A stretch of 33,613 bases of DNA from CAIKZZ01 sp035524595 (GCA_035524595.1 DATKOP010000005.1:1-33613); one strand, 5' to 3'; counted from the stretch's first letter, positions 1-7,564 are shown. Translations and numbers: made by a program. Notes: generated by a model not told the origin, from the letters alone.

Positions 1-64
1 CCTCAAGCAGCCGAGCCACAAAGCGCAGGCGTTCGTCCATCTGGCAACACTCCCGCCACGGCAT
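1..64 (-). CDS. IS481-family transposase, N-terminal fragment cut by window edge
   Basis: Read on the minus strand from the ATG at 64-62, the sequence encodes MPWRECCQMDERLRFVARL and continues past base 1. This closely matches, from memory, the conserved start of one group of IS481-type DDE transposases, which begin MPWKEC..MDERL.FVARLL and continue into a helix-turn-helix. A GGGAG ribosome-binding site lies about seven bases upstream of the ATG (minus strand). The repeated GTGTTACCC sequence just upstream is consistent with the element's end. Only 21 codons are visible, so it is unknown whether the element is intact. The family call rests on this short but distinctive N-terminus. Confidence 0.72.
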   Translation of the reverse strand, partial: MPWRECCQMDERLRFVARLLE

Positions 65-85
65 GTTGCGTCTCCCGCAAATGCC

Positions 86-126
86 GGAAAGTGTTACCCA
101 TGTGCCCGGAATGAAGTGTTACCCCT
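86..126. repeat. Probable IS481 end: repeated AAGTGTTACCC
   Basis: AAGTGTTACCC occurs at 89-99 and again at 114-124 in the same direction. Each copy is preceded by a CGGAA sequence. The repeats sit directly upstream of the minus-strand transposase start, where the terminal repeats of such an element are expected. The exact outer boundary and any target-site duplication cannot be fixed, because the other end lies outside the window. Confidence 0.5.
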
Positions 127-190
127 CTCTCGGGAAGGGCACGCGCCGGCCGGCGCTGCGGCCTTGTTTTTCTGCCATTTGTTGGCCGTG

Positions 191-233
191 GCGGCCAAGA
201 TATGCGGGAATTTACGCGCGGCCAGAATATGCT
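191..233. repeat. Imperfect direct repeat GCGGCCA-N3-TATGC
   Basis: GCGGCCAAGATATGC (191-205) and GCGGCCAGAATATGC (219-233) are nearly identical and 28 bases apart. No gene is visible between the transposase fragment and hipB, so this non-coding stretch (65-595) holds the insertion-sequence end, these repeats and the hip control region. The spacing resembles the multiple binding sites found at insertion-sequence ends, and the GGCCA cores resemble those at 2448-2560, but the link is weak. Confidence 0.4.
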
Positions 234-466
234 GAACTCTATTGCCGCGCCGCACGGCGGCCACCGCGCGCGGGCTCCTAACCGCGGGCTCCAACCCGGA
301 ACGGGACTAAATCGGGGAGCAGGTCATTTGGAGCCTCGCGCGGTCTTTCCTCGTCGCCTCCGGGCTGGCGCACGGTGCTTCCGACCGGGGCCTTAGGTCA
401 GCGCGACCCGTGACGGCGGGTTGGCAGAACGAGCGGGGGAGGGCGCCAAGCAATGTTCTGGGCCGT

Positions 467-594
467 GTTAATGCTTTTTAAAGCACATTAACGTTGTTAA
501 ATAGCTTTAAAAAGCATGTCCACTTGATAACAAACCCACAAGAGTGATATGCTTTTTATAGCTAGTTATGAGCCATAACAGGCTTTTTAAAGCA
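467..594. promoter_or_regulatory. hipBA control region: four palindromic operators
   Basis: Four related 14-base sites are visible: TGCTTTTTAAAGCA (472-485), AGCTTTAAAAAGCA (503-516), TGCTTTTTATAGCT (550-563) and GGCTTTTTAAAGCA (581-594). The consensus is TGCTTT-N2-AAAGCA. Site 2 has an AA spacer where the others have TT. Site 1 is nested in a wider GTTAATG/CATTAAC inverted repeat (467-492). The last site ends one base before the hipB ATG. HipB-type antitoxins are known to bind several palindromes in their own promoter, so these are very likely HipB operators. The stretch is markedly AT-rich compared with the rest of the window. Confidence 0.82.
524..553 (+). promoter_or_regulatory. Candidate sigma-70 promoter of hipBA
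   Basis: TTGATA (524-529) is followed after 18 bases by TATGCT (548-553), an acceptable -35/-10 pair. The -10 element overlaps the third operator (550-563), so bound HipB would block polymerase. This placement supports autorepression. The start site is not known from the sequence. Confidence 0.5.
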
Positions 595-595
595 T

Positions 596-943
596 ATGCC
601 CAAGAAGAACACGCTATTGGAAGCCCCGCCGTACGCGGTCGAGCAGACACTGACTCGCCTCGGCGCCAACCTGCGCACGGCTCGGCTGCGCCGCAACCTT
701 ACCGTCGCGGCGGTAGCGGAGAAGATCGGCACGGGCCCGCGTGCAGTGATGGATGCAGAAAAAGGCAGGGTGGGTACCGGCGCCGCGGTCTATGTCGCGC
801 TGCTGTGGACCTACGACCTACTTGGCCCAATGAACGAACTCGCTGATCCCACGCGCGATACCGAGGGACTCGCACTCGAACGCGCGCGTGGTCGCGCCCG
901 TCCCCGGACCGGCACATCCGGGGACCTCGACAGTGACTTCTAA
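596..943 (+). CDS. hipB: HipB-like antitoxin, XRE-type helix-turn-helix
   Basis: This 115-residue protein has an XRE/HipB helix-turn-helix at about residues 18-75 (TLTRLGANLRTARLRRNLTV through AEKIGTG.RAVMDAEKG). It is predicted to bind the upstream palindromes and to neutralise the HipA kinase made from the next gene. An in-frame stop at 569-571, with no ATG, GTG or TTG between it and 596, makes this ATG the first possible start. There is no Shine-Dalgarno sequence: the fourth operator occupies its place, which suggests leaderless or operator-masked translation. The Arg-rich tail (about residues 90-110) overlaps the hipA start. HipB identity is inferred from the partner gene; the DNA-binding fold itself is clear. 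Confidence 0.85.
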   Translation: MPKKNTLLEAPPYAVEQTLTRLGANLRTARLRRNLTVAAVAEKIGTGPRAVMDAEKGRVGTGAAVYVALLWTYDLLGPMNELADPTRDTEGLALERARGRARPRTGTSGDLDSDF

Positions 944-2219
944 GTTCGGCGCGACCGAGTGTTTCGTGTACCTGGTGCTGCCGGGCGCGACCTCGTTCGT
1001 CACCGCTGCCCGCTTTGCGCTGGAGCCCGATCGCAGCGGCGAGCCACTCGGACGCTTCGTCTACGCCAAGAGCTATCTGGCGCGGCCTGAAGCTGTACCG
1101 ATCGATCCAGTCGAACTCAAGCTTGGCACTCGGACCTACGAGAACCGACGGCTGCAGGGCGTATTCGGTGCTCTGCGCGACGCAAGCCCAGATTACTGGG
1201 GCCGCCGCCTCATGGAGCGGCACAGTGGCGAAGCGACCCTCGGTGAGATCGACTACCTGCTCTACTCGCCCGACGACCGCGCTGGAGCGCTCGGTTTTGG
1301 CCTCGGCGCGGAGCCCCCCGCGCCGCGGCGCAACTTCAACCGCACACTCGACCTAGAGCGACTGCAGGCGATCGCGGACCGGGTCATCGCCGATGAGGAG
1401 TCGCCCGTCGGTGCCGATGCCGGCCAAGTGCAGGAGCTGCTGCTCGACGGCACGTCGATGGGCGGTGCGCGCCCGAAGACGGTCGTCGAGGACGACGGCG
1501 CACTCTGGATCGCGAAGTTCAATCGGCCGGACGACGAATGGAACTCGGCGCGCGTTGAGCACGCGATGCTTCAGCTGGCCAAACATTGTGGCATCGACGC
1601 GGCGTTGAGCCGAGTTGAGAAGGTCGGTGATCGAGATGCGGTGCTTGTCCGGCGCTTCGATCGTGAGAAGACCGCGACTGGCTACCGACGTGCAAGGATG
1701 CTGAGTGCGCTGACGCTTCTTCGCTCAGGTGATACCTACACCGAGCGAGACCGGTGGTCCTATGTGCTGTTGGTCGAGGAACTGCGACGTCTCTCGGCGC
1801 AAGCGAAGCTCGACGCGCCAGAGCTATTCCGCAGGATGACGTTCAACGCGCTGATTTCCAACATCGACGACCACCCACGCAACCACGCCGTAATCGCTCT
1901 CGACGCCGACTGGCGTCTGTCGCCGGCCTACGACCTTACGCCCGCAAGACAGATAAGCCTTGAGCGCCGCGACCTCGCGATGGAGTGCGGCGATTACGGC
2001 CGCGCAGCGCAAGCCGCCAACCTATTGTCCCAATGCGCGCGCTTCTTGCTCGAACGCAACGCCGCTCAGCGTATCGTCGACGACATGGAGCAGACCGTGA
2101 AGACGCGCTGGTATGAAGTCGCGCGCCGTGCCGGAGTCTCAGAGCAGGACTGCGCGCGGATCGCCCCATCCTTGGCTTACCCCGGCTTTCGCTACGAGAC
2201 GTCGGCCTCACCCCCTTAG
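933..2219 (+). CDS. hipA: HipA-like serine/threonine kinase toxin
   Basis: HipA toxins are kinases; the E. coli protein inactivates glutamyl-tRNA synthetase and causes growth arrest. The 428-residue product carries the family motifs: the Gly-rich loop DGTSMGGARPK (about 172-182), whose Ser is the usual autophosphorylation site, the ATP-binding Lys in WIAKF (about 195), the catalytic segment NIDDHPRNHA (310-319) and the metal-binding AYDLTP (332-337). The GTG at 933 is preferred. It overlaps hipB by 11 bases, has GGGGA eight bases upstream, and places the N-terminus where family members begin. An ATG at 888 would add 15 residues lacking family character. All catalytic motifs are present, so the toxin is probably active. 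GC appears lower than in the genes to the right, suggesting acquisition. Confidence 0.92.
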   Translation: MTSKFGATECFVYLVLPGATSFVTAARFALEPDRSGEPLGRFVYAKSYLARPEAVPIDPVELKLGTRTYENRRLQGVFGALRDASPDYWGRRLMERHSGEATLGEIDYLLYSPDDRAGALGFGLGAEPPAPRRNFNRTLDLERLQAIADRVIADEESPVGADAGQVQELLLDGTSMGGARPKTVVEDDGALWIAKFNRPDDEWNSARVEHAMLQLAKHCGIDAALSRVEKVGDRDAVLVRRFDREKTATGYRRARMLSALTLLRSGDTYTERDRWSYVLLVEELRRLSAQAKLDAPELFRRMTFNALISNIDDHPRNHAVIALDADWRLSPAYDLTPARQISLERRDLAMECGDYGRAAQAANLLSQCARFLLERNAAQRIVDDMEQTVKTRWYEVARRAGVSEQDCARIAPSLAYPGFRYETSASPP

Positions 2220-2447
2220 GACCGAGGCGGCCGGGCGAGCGAACGTCAGGTTGACGAAGACATCGGCCGCGGGAGCGCGCCGAGATCTTCGGGAGCACTC
2301 GATTCGGTTCAATCACGCCCCATCGGCCTGACCGCGGGACCACCTGACCGGACCGCCGGGACGCGCTCATCGAGCTCTTGACCGCCCTGTCGATCCGCCA
2401 GAGCAATCCATCACTTCCCGCCCGCCCGCCCGTCCGTCTGCGGGTCC

Positions 2448-2560
2448 GGCGAAACCGGCCAACATTCCGTGGAAATTGGCGAAACCGGCCAATGCTTGGT
2501 GGAAACACGTCGGCTCCCCGGGCGAGAACCGGCCCCGCTGACGGAGAAACTGGCCAAAGT
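2448..2560. repeat. Array of GGCGAAACCGGCCAA repeats, IS21-type end
   Basis: Two 30-base units lie in tandem at 2448-2477 and 2478-2507. Each is GGCGAAACCGGCCAA, then seven variable bases, then TGGAAA. Two weaker copies follow at 2521-2534 (GGCGAGAACCGGCC) and 2543-2559 (GGAGAAACTGGCCAAAG). No gene lies in 2220-2600, and these repeats are its only recognisable content. Multiple short direct repeats of this kind mark the ends of IS21-family elements, so this may be an insertion-sequence remnant. No transposase gene accompanies it. The repeats are certain; the family is a guess. Confidence 0.6.
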
Positions 2561-2600
2561 AATCCGCAATCCCGGCCATCGGATCCCGGAATCGACAGGC

Positions 2601-4085
2601 CTAGTGCGACGCGGGTCGCTTCGGGGCCGGCGGCGCGAGCCCCTGCAGCGCGGTCTGCACGGCGAGCTCGTCGTTGCCCTGGTCCCTGAACAGGTCCGCC
2701 TCCGGCACCGGGACGTGGCGCTGGCCGTCGAGGTGCTCGGTGAGCTGTATGCCGCCGCGTCCCTCGTAGAGGAAATCGCCGTCCGTGCCGACGAAGCGGA
2801 CCGAGAGCGACAGCGCCTTCACGTAGCCGTAGTGCGTCGGGCTGAAGATCGCGCCGAAGCCGCTCTTCGACGTGGCCGCGAGCTCCCGGATCCCGTCCCA
2901 GGTCGCGTAGTCGTCGTGGTAATAGGCGCTGCGCGCCTCGACGGCCACCACGACCACGGCTGCCGCCTCGTGGGCATCGCGCACGGCCGCCGCGACCCGG
3001 GCGCGCGCCGCGCGGAACTTGGCCGGGTCCGCGTGCCCCGTATAGGGATCGTAGAGTCCGCCGACGCCGTGCTGCTCGTCGCGCCAGCGCTGCGCCCAGT
3101 CCTCGGCCGGCACGACCTCGAAGCCGAGCTTCGTCAGCCGGTCGGTGACCAGCTGCGCGTAGCGTGCCTGCGCCGCGTCGTGCTGCTCGATCGCGCCGAT
3201 CTCGAGCGGGGCCAGCGCGACGCGGTGGTAGCGCGCGAGCAGCTCGTCACGCGAGGGCCGCCCCGCGACCGCGGTCTCGGCCGGCGCCGCGGGGGCGACC
3301 GCCGGCTCCCTGGCCTCCGGCGGCTGCGCGCCGCGCGCCAGCGGGTCGAGGGCGATGCCGAGCGCGCGCTCGTCGCGGGCCGGATCGGACATGATGAACT
3401 TCGGGTCGATTCCCACCGTCTCCATCATGGCGTCGCCCTGCTTGACGTAGCGCAGCACCTGCAGCCCGCCGACCCCCTGATAGAGCACGCGGCCGTCCGC
3501 GGCATCGAGGCGCACGACCAGCGTCAGCGCCGGCACGTAGCCACTGGCCCCGCCGCTGGACAGCAGGCCGCCCAGTCCGGTGCGGCCGGTGCAGGAGTCG
3601 CTGACACCGTCCCAGGCCGCCTTGCCGTTGACGTACGGCGCCGCCCGCTCGACGACGGCCACGCGCAGCCAGGCGTCGACCGGGTGCTGGTGCCGGTACT
3701 CGCTGACGATGTACTCGCGGTAGGCGCGGATCTTGTCGTTGTCCGCGTGCCCGGTCATCGGGTCGTAGAGTCCGCCGAGCGTGGTCTTGGCGCGGTCCTG
3801 AATCTCGCGCATCGCCTGCGGCGGCACGAGCTCGAAGCCGGCCGGCGCCAGGTGCGCGAGGATCGCCTGCTCGAGCCGGCGCGCGACCGCTTCCGCGTCC
3901 GGGACGCGATCGGGCACCGTCACCGTCATGACGCCGACGGACCTGACGGTCGCGAGCAGCTCGGTGCGCGGCACCTTGAAGCGCGGGTCGGGCGCGGCCG
4001 GCGCGTTCGCGGCCGGCGCCGCCCGGGCGGCCGCAGCGAGCGCCGCGGCCGCGAGCAGCAGTGCGAACAGCGGCGAACGGCTCAT
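2601..4085 (-). CDS. Secreted protein with two copies of an unrecognised domain
   Basis: I do not recognise this 494-residue family. A signal peptide (about 1-23) points to the periplasm. The rest is an internal duplication: about residues 42-250 and 282-482 align along their length, separated by an Ala/Pro-rich linker. Shared landmarks are GF.LVP/GFEVVP, then GGLYDP.TGHAD (104-115 and 342-353), a Trp-Asp-Gly (AAWDGV, ATWDGI), GYV.AL.L.VR and a Gly-rich strand (LYQGVGGLQ, LYEGRGGIQ). The first copy has one Cys (165) and the second has none. Its ATG overlaps the stop of the upstream M48 peptidase by four bases (ATGA), so the two are translationally coupled. It may be an outer-membrane-associated factor working with the protease. 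No catalytic motif is evident. Confidence 0.85.
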   Translation of the reverse strand: MSRSPLFALLLAAAALAAAARAAPAANAPAAPDPRFKVPRTELLATVRSVGVMTVTVPDRVPDAEAVARRLEQAILAHLAPAGFELVPPQAMREIQDRAKTTLGGLYDPMTGHADNDKIRAYREYIVSEYRHQHPVDAWLRVAVVERAAPYVNGKAAWDGVSDSCTGRTGLGGLLSSGGASGYVPALTLVVRLDAADGRVLYQGVGGLQVLRYVKQGDAMMETVGIDPKFIMSDPARDERALGIALDPLARGAQPPEAREPAVAPAAPAETAVAGRPSRDELLARYHRVALAPLEIGAIEQHDAAQARYAQLVTDRLTKLGFEVVPAEDWAQRWRDEQHGVGGLYDPYTGHADPAKFRAARARVAAAVRDAHEAAAVVVVAVEARSAYYHDDYATWDGIRELAATSKSGFGAIFSPTHYGYVKALSLSVRFVGTDGDFLYEGRGGIQLTEHLDGQRHVPVPEADLFRDQGNDELAVQTALQGLAPPAPKRPASH

Positions 4086-5371
4086 GGCTCCTCCTGCTTC
4101 GGCGGGGCCGAGGACTGCGGCGCCGCGAGCCCGGTCAGGTACAGTCGGACGAGCGGCGCGTCAGTCGACTCCGGCGCGCGCTCGAGGTACGCCTGCAAGG
4201 CCCGTACCGCCGCGTCACGCTCGCCGCGCTCGCGGTACAGGAGCCCGAGCTGGCGGTACGACGAAACGGGCGTGCCCGGCAGCGTCGTGGCGCGCGTGTA
4301 GGCCGCGATTGCCTGCGCTTCGGTCGCGGCCGTCCGCGGCACCGCCGCGCGCGCAGCCTCGCCCTCGAGGTAGGCCGCGCGCGCGCTGTCCTGGCGCGCG
4401 ATCTCGGCACGGAGCAGCGCGCCCGCGCGCTCGGGCTTGCCGCTCTCGAGCAGCACCGCGGCCTGGTCGAGGCCGAGCCCGGCCGTCCGGGCATGGTACG
4501 CGTCGCGCCCCACCTCCCGGCCGGCGCCGGTCGCCGACTGGAACTCGCCCGTGACCAGATCCTGGGCGCTCCGCCGGCGCTCCTCGAGCTTGGGGTGCGA
4601 CGCGTACTTGACGGGCTCGCTGGCGCCGACGGCCGGCGCGGCGGCGGCGAGCTTCTCGAACACCCGCACCGCGCCGGAGACGTCGTAGCCCGCGGCCGCC
4701 ATGCGCCGCATGCCCTCGCGGTCGGCCTCGCGCTCGAGGTCACGCGAGTAGCCGGCCACCGACGCCACCGACCAGACGTCGAGCACCTTCTGCGGCATCG
4801 CCCCGATGTCGCCGGCGCCCGTGCCGTAGCGGGCGGCGACGATCGTCAGCAGCACGCCGAAGATGTTGCCGAGCGCGTGCGAGGTCGCCGCCTTGTGCCG
4901 CTGGTCGCGACGCTCGCGCAGCAGGTGCTGGTTCGCGTAGTGGGTGATCTCGTGGCCGAGGATCGCCGCGAGCTCGGCCTCGTCGTCGAGGTCGCACAGC
5001 AGCTCGGTCGTGACGAAGACCGCGCCGTTCGGCAGCACGAAGGCGTTGGCCGACGCGTCCTTGATTGCCCGCACGCGCACCGGCTGCGGCGGCGCTGCGG
5101 GATCGCTGGCGAGCAGGCGGTCCGCGACGCCCTGCAGGTAGGCATCGAGCTCGGCCAGGCCGAGAAGGCGTCCGCTGCGCTCGATGCGCTTCTCGAGATC
5201 CCGGGCGGCGGCGTCGAGATCGTGCGCCTCCTCGGGGGTCGCCGGGGCGAACGCGGGTCCGCCCGGCGCGGCCGGAGCGGCCGCGCACGCGCCGCCGGCG
5301 GCCGCCACCGACAGGGTGACCGTGGCGAGCAGCCGCGGCAGCATCCGCGGTTCGACGCGCTGTGCGCTCAT
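4082..5371 (-). CDS. M48-family zinc metallopeptidase with C-terminal TPR-like region
   Basis: This 429-residue exported protease has HEITH at 140-144 and the downstream EREAD segment (213-217) that supplies the third zinc ligand in M48 enzymes. The C-terminal half (about 300-410) is helical and TPR-like. This layout matches BepA/YfgC-type periplasmic proteases, which take part in outer-membrane protein quality control. A hydrophobic N-terminus (LPRLLATVTL...GGACA) acts as signal peptide; the Cys at 29 is not in a good lipobox. The ATG at 5371 is chosen because GGGGAGGA lies directly upstream. A second ATG ten codons in is possible. The gene is first in a two-gene operon with the tandem-domain protein. 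BepA is the nearest known model, but orthology is not shown. Confidence 0.9.
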   Translation of the reverse strand: MSAQRVEPRMLPRLLATVTLSVAAAGGACAAAPAAPGGPAFAPATPEEAHDLDAAARDLEKRIERSGRLLGLAELDAYLQGVADRLLASDPAAPPQPVRVRAIKDASANAFVLPNGAVFVTTELLCDLDDEAELAAILGHEITHYANQHLLRERRDQRHKAATSHALGNIFGVLLTIVAARYGTGAGDIGAMPQKVLDVWSVASVAGYSRDLEREADREGMRRMAAAGYDVSGAVRVFEKLAAAAPAVGASEPVKYASHPKLEERRRSAQDLVTGEFQSATGAGREVGRDAYHARTAGLGLDQAAVLLESGKPERAGALLRAEIARQDSARAAYLEGEAARAAVPRTAATEAQAIAAYTRATTLPGTPVSSYRQLGLLYRERGERDAAVRALQAYLERAPESTDAPLVRLYLTGLAAPQSSAPPKQEEP

Positions 5372-5720
5372 CGATCCTCCCCGTCCCTCGAGCGCCCGCG
5401 CACCATAGCGCAGGCCACGGGCGGGCTCCCGCCCGCCTCGGCGTCCTCGCGCGGAGTCTCGGCCGCGGGGCGACTGTCCGCCATGGGGCGATCCTTGGAC
5501 ACCCCCAAGCGCGACCCCCGCCGGCCGGGCGGCGCCTTCCGCAACCGCGACGACCGCGTGCCGCGCGAGCCGCCCGCGATGCGGCGCCCGCGGTCCGGGG
5601 CGTCCCCGCGGGCACGTGGCGACCGGAGCCGGCGGCAGCCCAGCCCAGCCAGGGACCTGCGCCGACCTGGCGACGGGCGGCGGGCCCGCACCCAGAGCGA
5701 CCGCCGCCACGCCGCCGCGG

Positions 5721-6176
5721 CTACGGCGCGTCACGCTCGTGCCGCCGGGCATCGAGCTCCAGAGGCGAGCTCGCGTAGCCGACCGCGACGATCTCGCGCA
5801 GGTAGCGCGGCAGGAACGCCGCGATCGAGCCGGCCTGCTCGTACTGGTGCACGTGTCGCAGCTCATGCGACGCCAGCCGGTTGGTCAGGTGGCCGGCGCG
5901 GATGAAGACCGCGTGGCCGAAGGTGACGCCGATCGTCCCTCGACCGAGCAGACCGGTGGCATCGGCCGCGGCCCACAGTTCGGCGTCGCCAGGTAGCGGC
6001 AGCTCCGGGTCCAGCCGGATCCGGACCCGCTCGGGCTGGCGCACGCCGACCGCCACGGCGAGCTGCCGCTCGATCGGCGTGAGCGGCCTGCCCGAGGCGA
6101 GCGCCAGTGCTTCCTGCGCCTCGACCCAGGCGATGACCCGCGGCAGCAGCCGCGGCAGTTCGGCGGCAAGGTCCAA
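5721..6176 (-). CDS. Small HELRH-motif putative metalloprotein (DUF4157-like)
   Basis: This 151-residue protein carries HELRHVHQ (104-111), an HExxH-type zinc-binding motif, followed by a conserved-looking FLPRYLREI segment and LELDAR (139-144), where a third ligand Glu could lie. It resembles small proteins related to the DUF4157 metalloprotease-like group (FGHAVFIR, then HELxHVxQ). No signal peptide is seen. The start is TTG at 6176, supported by GGGGAG six bases upstream (minus strand). The 5372-5720 stretch to the left is non-coding as far as I can see. Substrate and activity are unknown; it may be a remnant or non-proteolytic fold. Confidence 0.75.
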   Translation of the reverse strand: MDLAAELPRLLPRVIAWVEAQEALALASGRPLTPIERQLAVAVGVRQPERVRIRLDPELPLPGDAELWAAADATGLLGRGTIGVTFGHAVFIRAGHLTNRLASHELRHVHQYEQAGSIAAFLPRYLREIVAVGYASSPLELDARRHERDAP

Positions 6177-6451
6177 GGCAGACTCCCCGTCACGAGCTTT
6201 GGCATGCGACGTTGGCGGACGCGGCGCGCGCTTTCAAGCGTGCCGCACGCGCGGCGCCATCGGGCCCTCCTGATTCGGCGCGCGCGACCGCGCCCGGCGG
6301 GGACGAGGTGGGGCGGACCGCGGCGGACCGGCGCCCGCGACCTCTCCGGTGTTCAATGCCTTGCGGCCGATTCCGCCGGCCCGCGGCCCGCGCGCATCGC
6401 GGCCGACGATGCGCTGCGCCCCTCCCCGGAGCGATCGCGCGGCGCGGCGCC

Positions 6452-6457
6452 TATACT
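6452..6457 (+). promoter_or_regulatory. Candidate -10 element for the L,D-transpeptidase gene
   Basis: TATACT lies seven bases before the ATG at 6464 with no convincing -35 element. If used, transcription would begin at or next to the start codon, giving a leaderless or nearly leaderless message. There is also no Shine-Dalgarno sequence. This is inference from spacing only. Confidence 0.35.
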
Positions 6458-6463
6458 CCCGTC

Positions 6464-7510
6464 ATGAGACCACTGCCCACCGCCTGCGCTGCCCTCGCCG
6501 CATTGCTCGCGCTCCCGCCCGTCGCCGCCACCGGCAAGCAGCCGCCGAAGCACACCTCGACGATCGGCACCGAGAAGCTCGTCGTCCCCGCCAAGCTCCA
6601 GCGCGGCGAGTACCTCTGGGTGCCCGAGGTCTCGCCCCACGGGCCGGTCGTGATGATCGTGTCGCTGCCGGAGCAGAAGGCCTACGTGTACCGCAACGGC
6701 GTGATCATCGGCGCCGCGACCGTGTCCACCGGCAAGAAGGGCAAGGAGACGCCGACCGGCGTCTACACGATCCTGCAGAAGAACGAGGACCACTACTCGA
6801 ACCTCTACAACAACGCGCCGATGCCGTACATGCAGCGCCTCACGTGGTCCGGCGTCGCCCTGCACGCCGGGCGGCTGCCCGGCTACGCGGCCTCGCACGG
6901 CTGCGTGCGCCTGCCGTACGACTTCGCCCAGAAGCTCTACGGCGTCACCAAGACCGGCCTCACGGTGGTGGTCTCGGACACCAAGCAGTTCCCGGTGTCC
7001 GTGGCCCACCCGGGACTCGTGGCGCCGGTGACGACGACCGGCGCCACGGTCACCGAGCCGGCGGCCGGCGGCGATCTCTTCTGGCGGCCGGAAGCGGCGC
7101 CCGAAGGGCCGGTCACGATCCTGATGACGGTCGAGGACCGGCGCATCCGCGTGTTCCGCGGCGGGCTCGAGATCGGCCGCGCGCCCTTCGTGCTCGGCGC
7201 CACGCAGCGGCCGATCACGCTGCACGTGCTGACGCGCCTCGAGCCCGCGGCCGATGCCGCGCCGGATCCGGCCACCGGCAGGCCGGCGGCCCGCTGGCTG
7301 ATGGTCTCGGGCCGCGAGGAGGACACCGTGTCCACCGAGCAGCTGCTCGGCCTCTTCACGATCGCGCCGCAGTTCCTGGCGAACGTCGCCGGCGTCGTCA
7401 CGCCCGGCACCACGCTGGTCGTGACGCAGCCCGCGGCGAACGCGGCCGCCCGCACGACGGTGACCGACAACGTCGTCGCCGTGGAAGCCGATACGCCCAG
7501 CCAGGACTAG
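6464..7510 (+). CDS. L,D-transpeptidase with a second degenerate YkuD-like domain
   Basis: L,D-transpeptidases cross-link peptidoglycan or attach proteins to it through an active-site Cys. This 348-residue protein has a signal peptide (about 1-22) and a YkuD domain with H134 and the catalytic SHGCVR (144-149). The remainder (about 195-320) repeats the start of that domain: LFWRPEAAPEGPV mirrors YLWVPEVSPHGPV, and IRVFRGGLEIGRA mirrors AYVYRNGVIIGAA. The second copy has no HGC motif, so it is probably non-catalytic and may bind peptidoglycan or a partner. The ATG at 6464 is chosen because the signal peptide begins there. An upstream in-frame extension has no coding character. Confidence 0.92.
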   Translation: MRPLPTACAALAALLALPPVAATGKQPPKHTSTIGTEKLVVPAKLQRGEYLWVPEVSPHGPVVMIVSLPEQKAYVYRNGVIIGAATVSTGKKGKETPTGVYTILQKNEDHYSNLYNNAPMPYMQRLTWSGVALHAGRLPGYAASHGCVRLPYDFAQKLYGVTKTGLTVVVSDTKQFPVSVAHPGLVAPVTTTGATVTEPAAGGDLFWRPEAAPEGPVTILMTVEDRRIRVFRGGLEIGRAPFVLGATQRPITLHVLTRLEPAADAAPDPATGRPAARWLMVSGREEDTVSTEQLLGLFTIAPQFLANVAGVVTPGTTLVVTQPAANAAARTTVTDNVVAVEADTPSQD

Positions 7511-7528
7511 CGGTCGCGGTCCGCGGCA

Positions 7529-7546
7529 GGCCCGCCGCCGCGGGCC
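7529..7546. terminator. Possible hairpin between convergent genes
   Basis: GGCCCGC (7529-7535) pairs with GCGGGCC (7540-7546) around a four-base loop. It lies in the 54-base gap between the convergent L,D-transpeptidase and DUF2950 genes. It has no T-tract and such stems are easy to find in GC-rich DNA, so the call is tentative. Confidence 0.35.
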
Positions 7547-7564
7547 ACGCGTCGCTGGCCGGGA

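Noticed and set aside
888..932. ATG at 888 as the hipA start
   Set aside because: It lies deep inside hipB and adds 15 Pro-rich residues not typical of HipA. GTG 933 has a better ribosome site and a short overlap.
191..2560. hipBA as the cargo of one IS21-type element with ends at 191-233 and 2448-2560
   Set aside because: The two repeat sets face the same way and share only a GGCCA core; true ends should be inverted, and no istA/istB is present.
2469..4301. Long plus-strand open frame opposite the tandem-domain protein
   Set aside because: It is Arg/Ala/Gly/Val-rich with no family motif. The minus strand has a signal peptide, a clear duplication and coupling to the M48 gene. Extreme GC keeps antisense frames open.
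5372..5720. Possible gene between the M48 peptidase and the HELRH protein
   Set aside because: Open frames here are Arg/Pro-rich shadows without start signals or recognisable motifs; the stretch appears non-coding.
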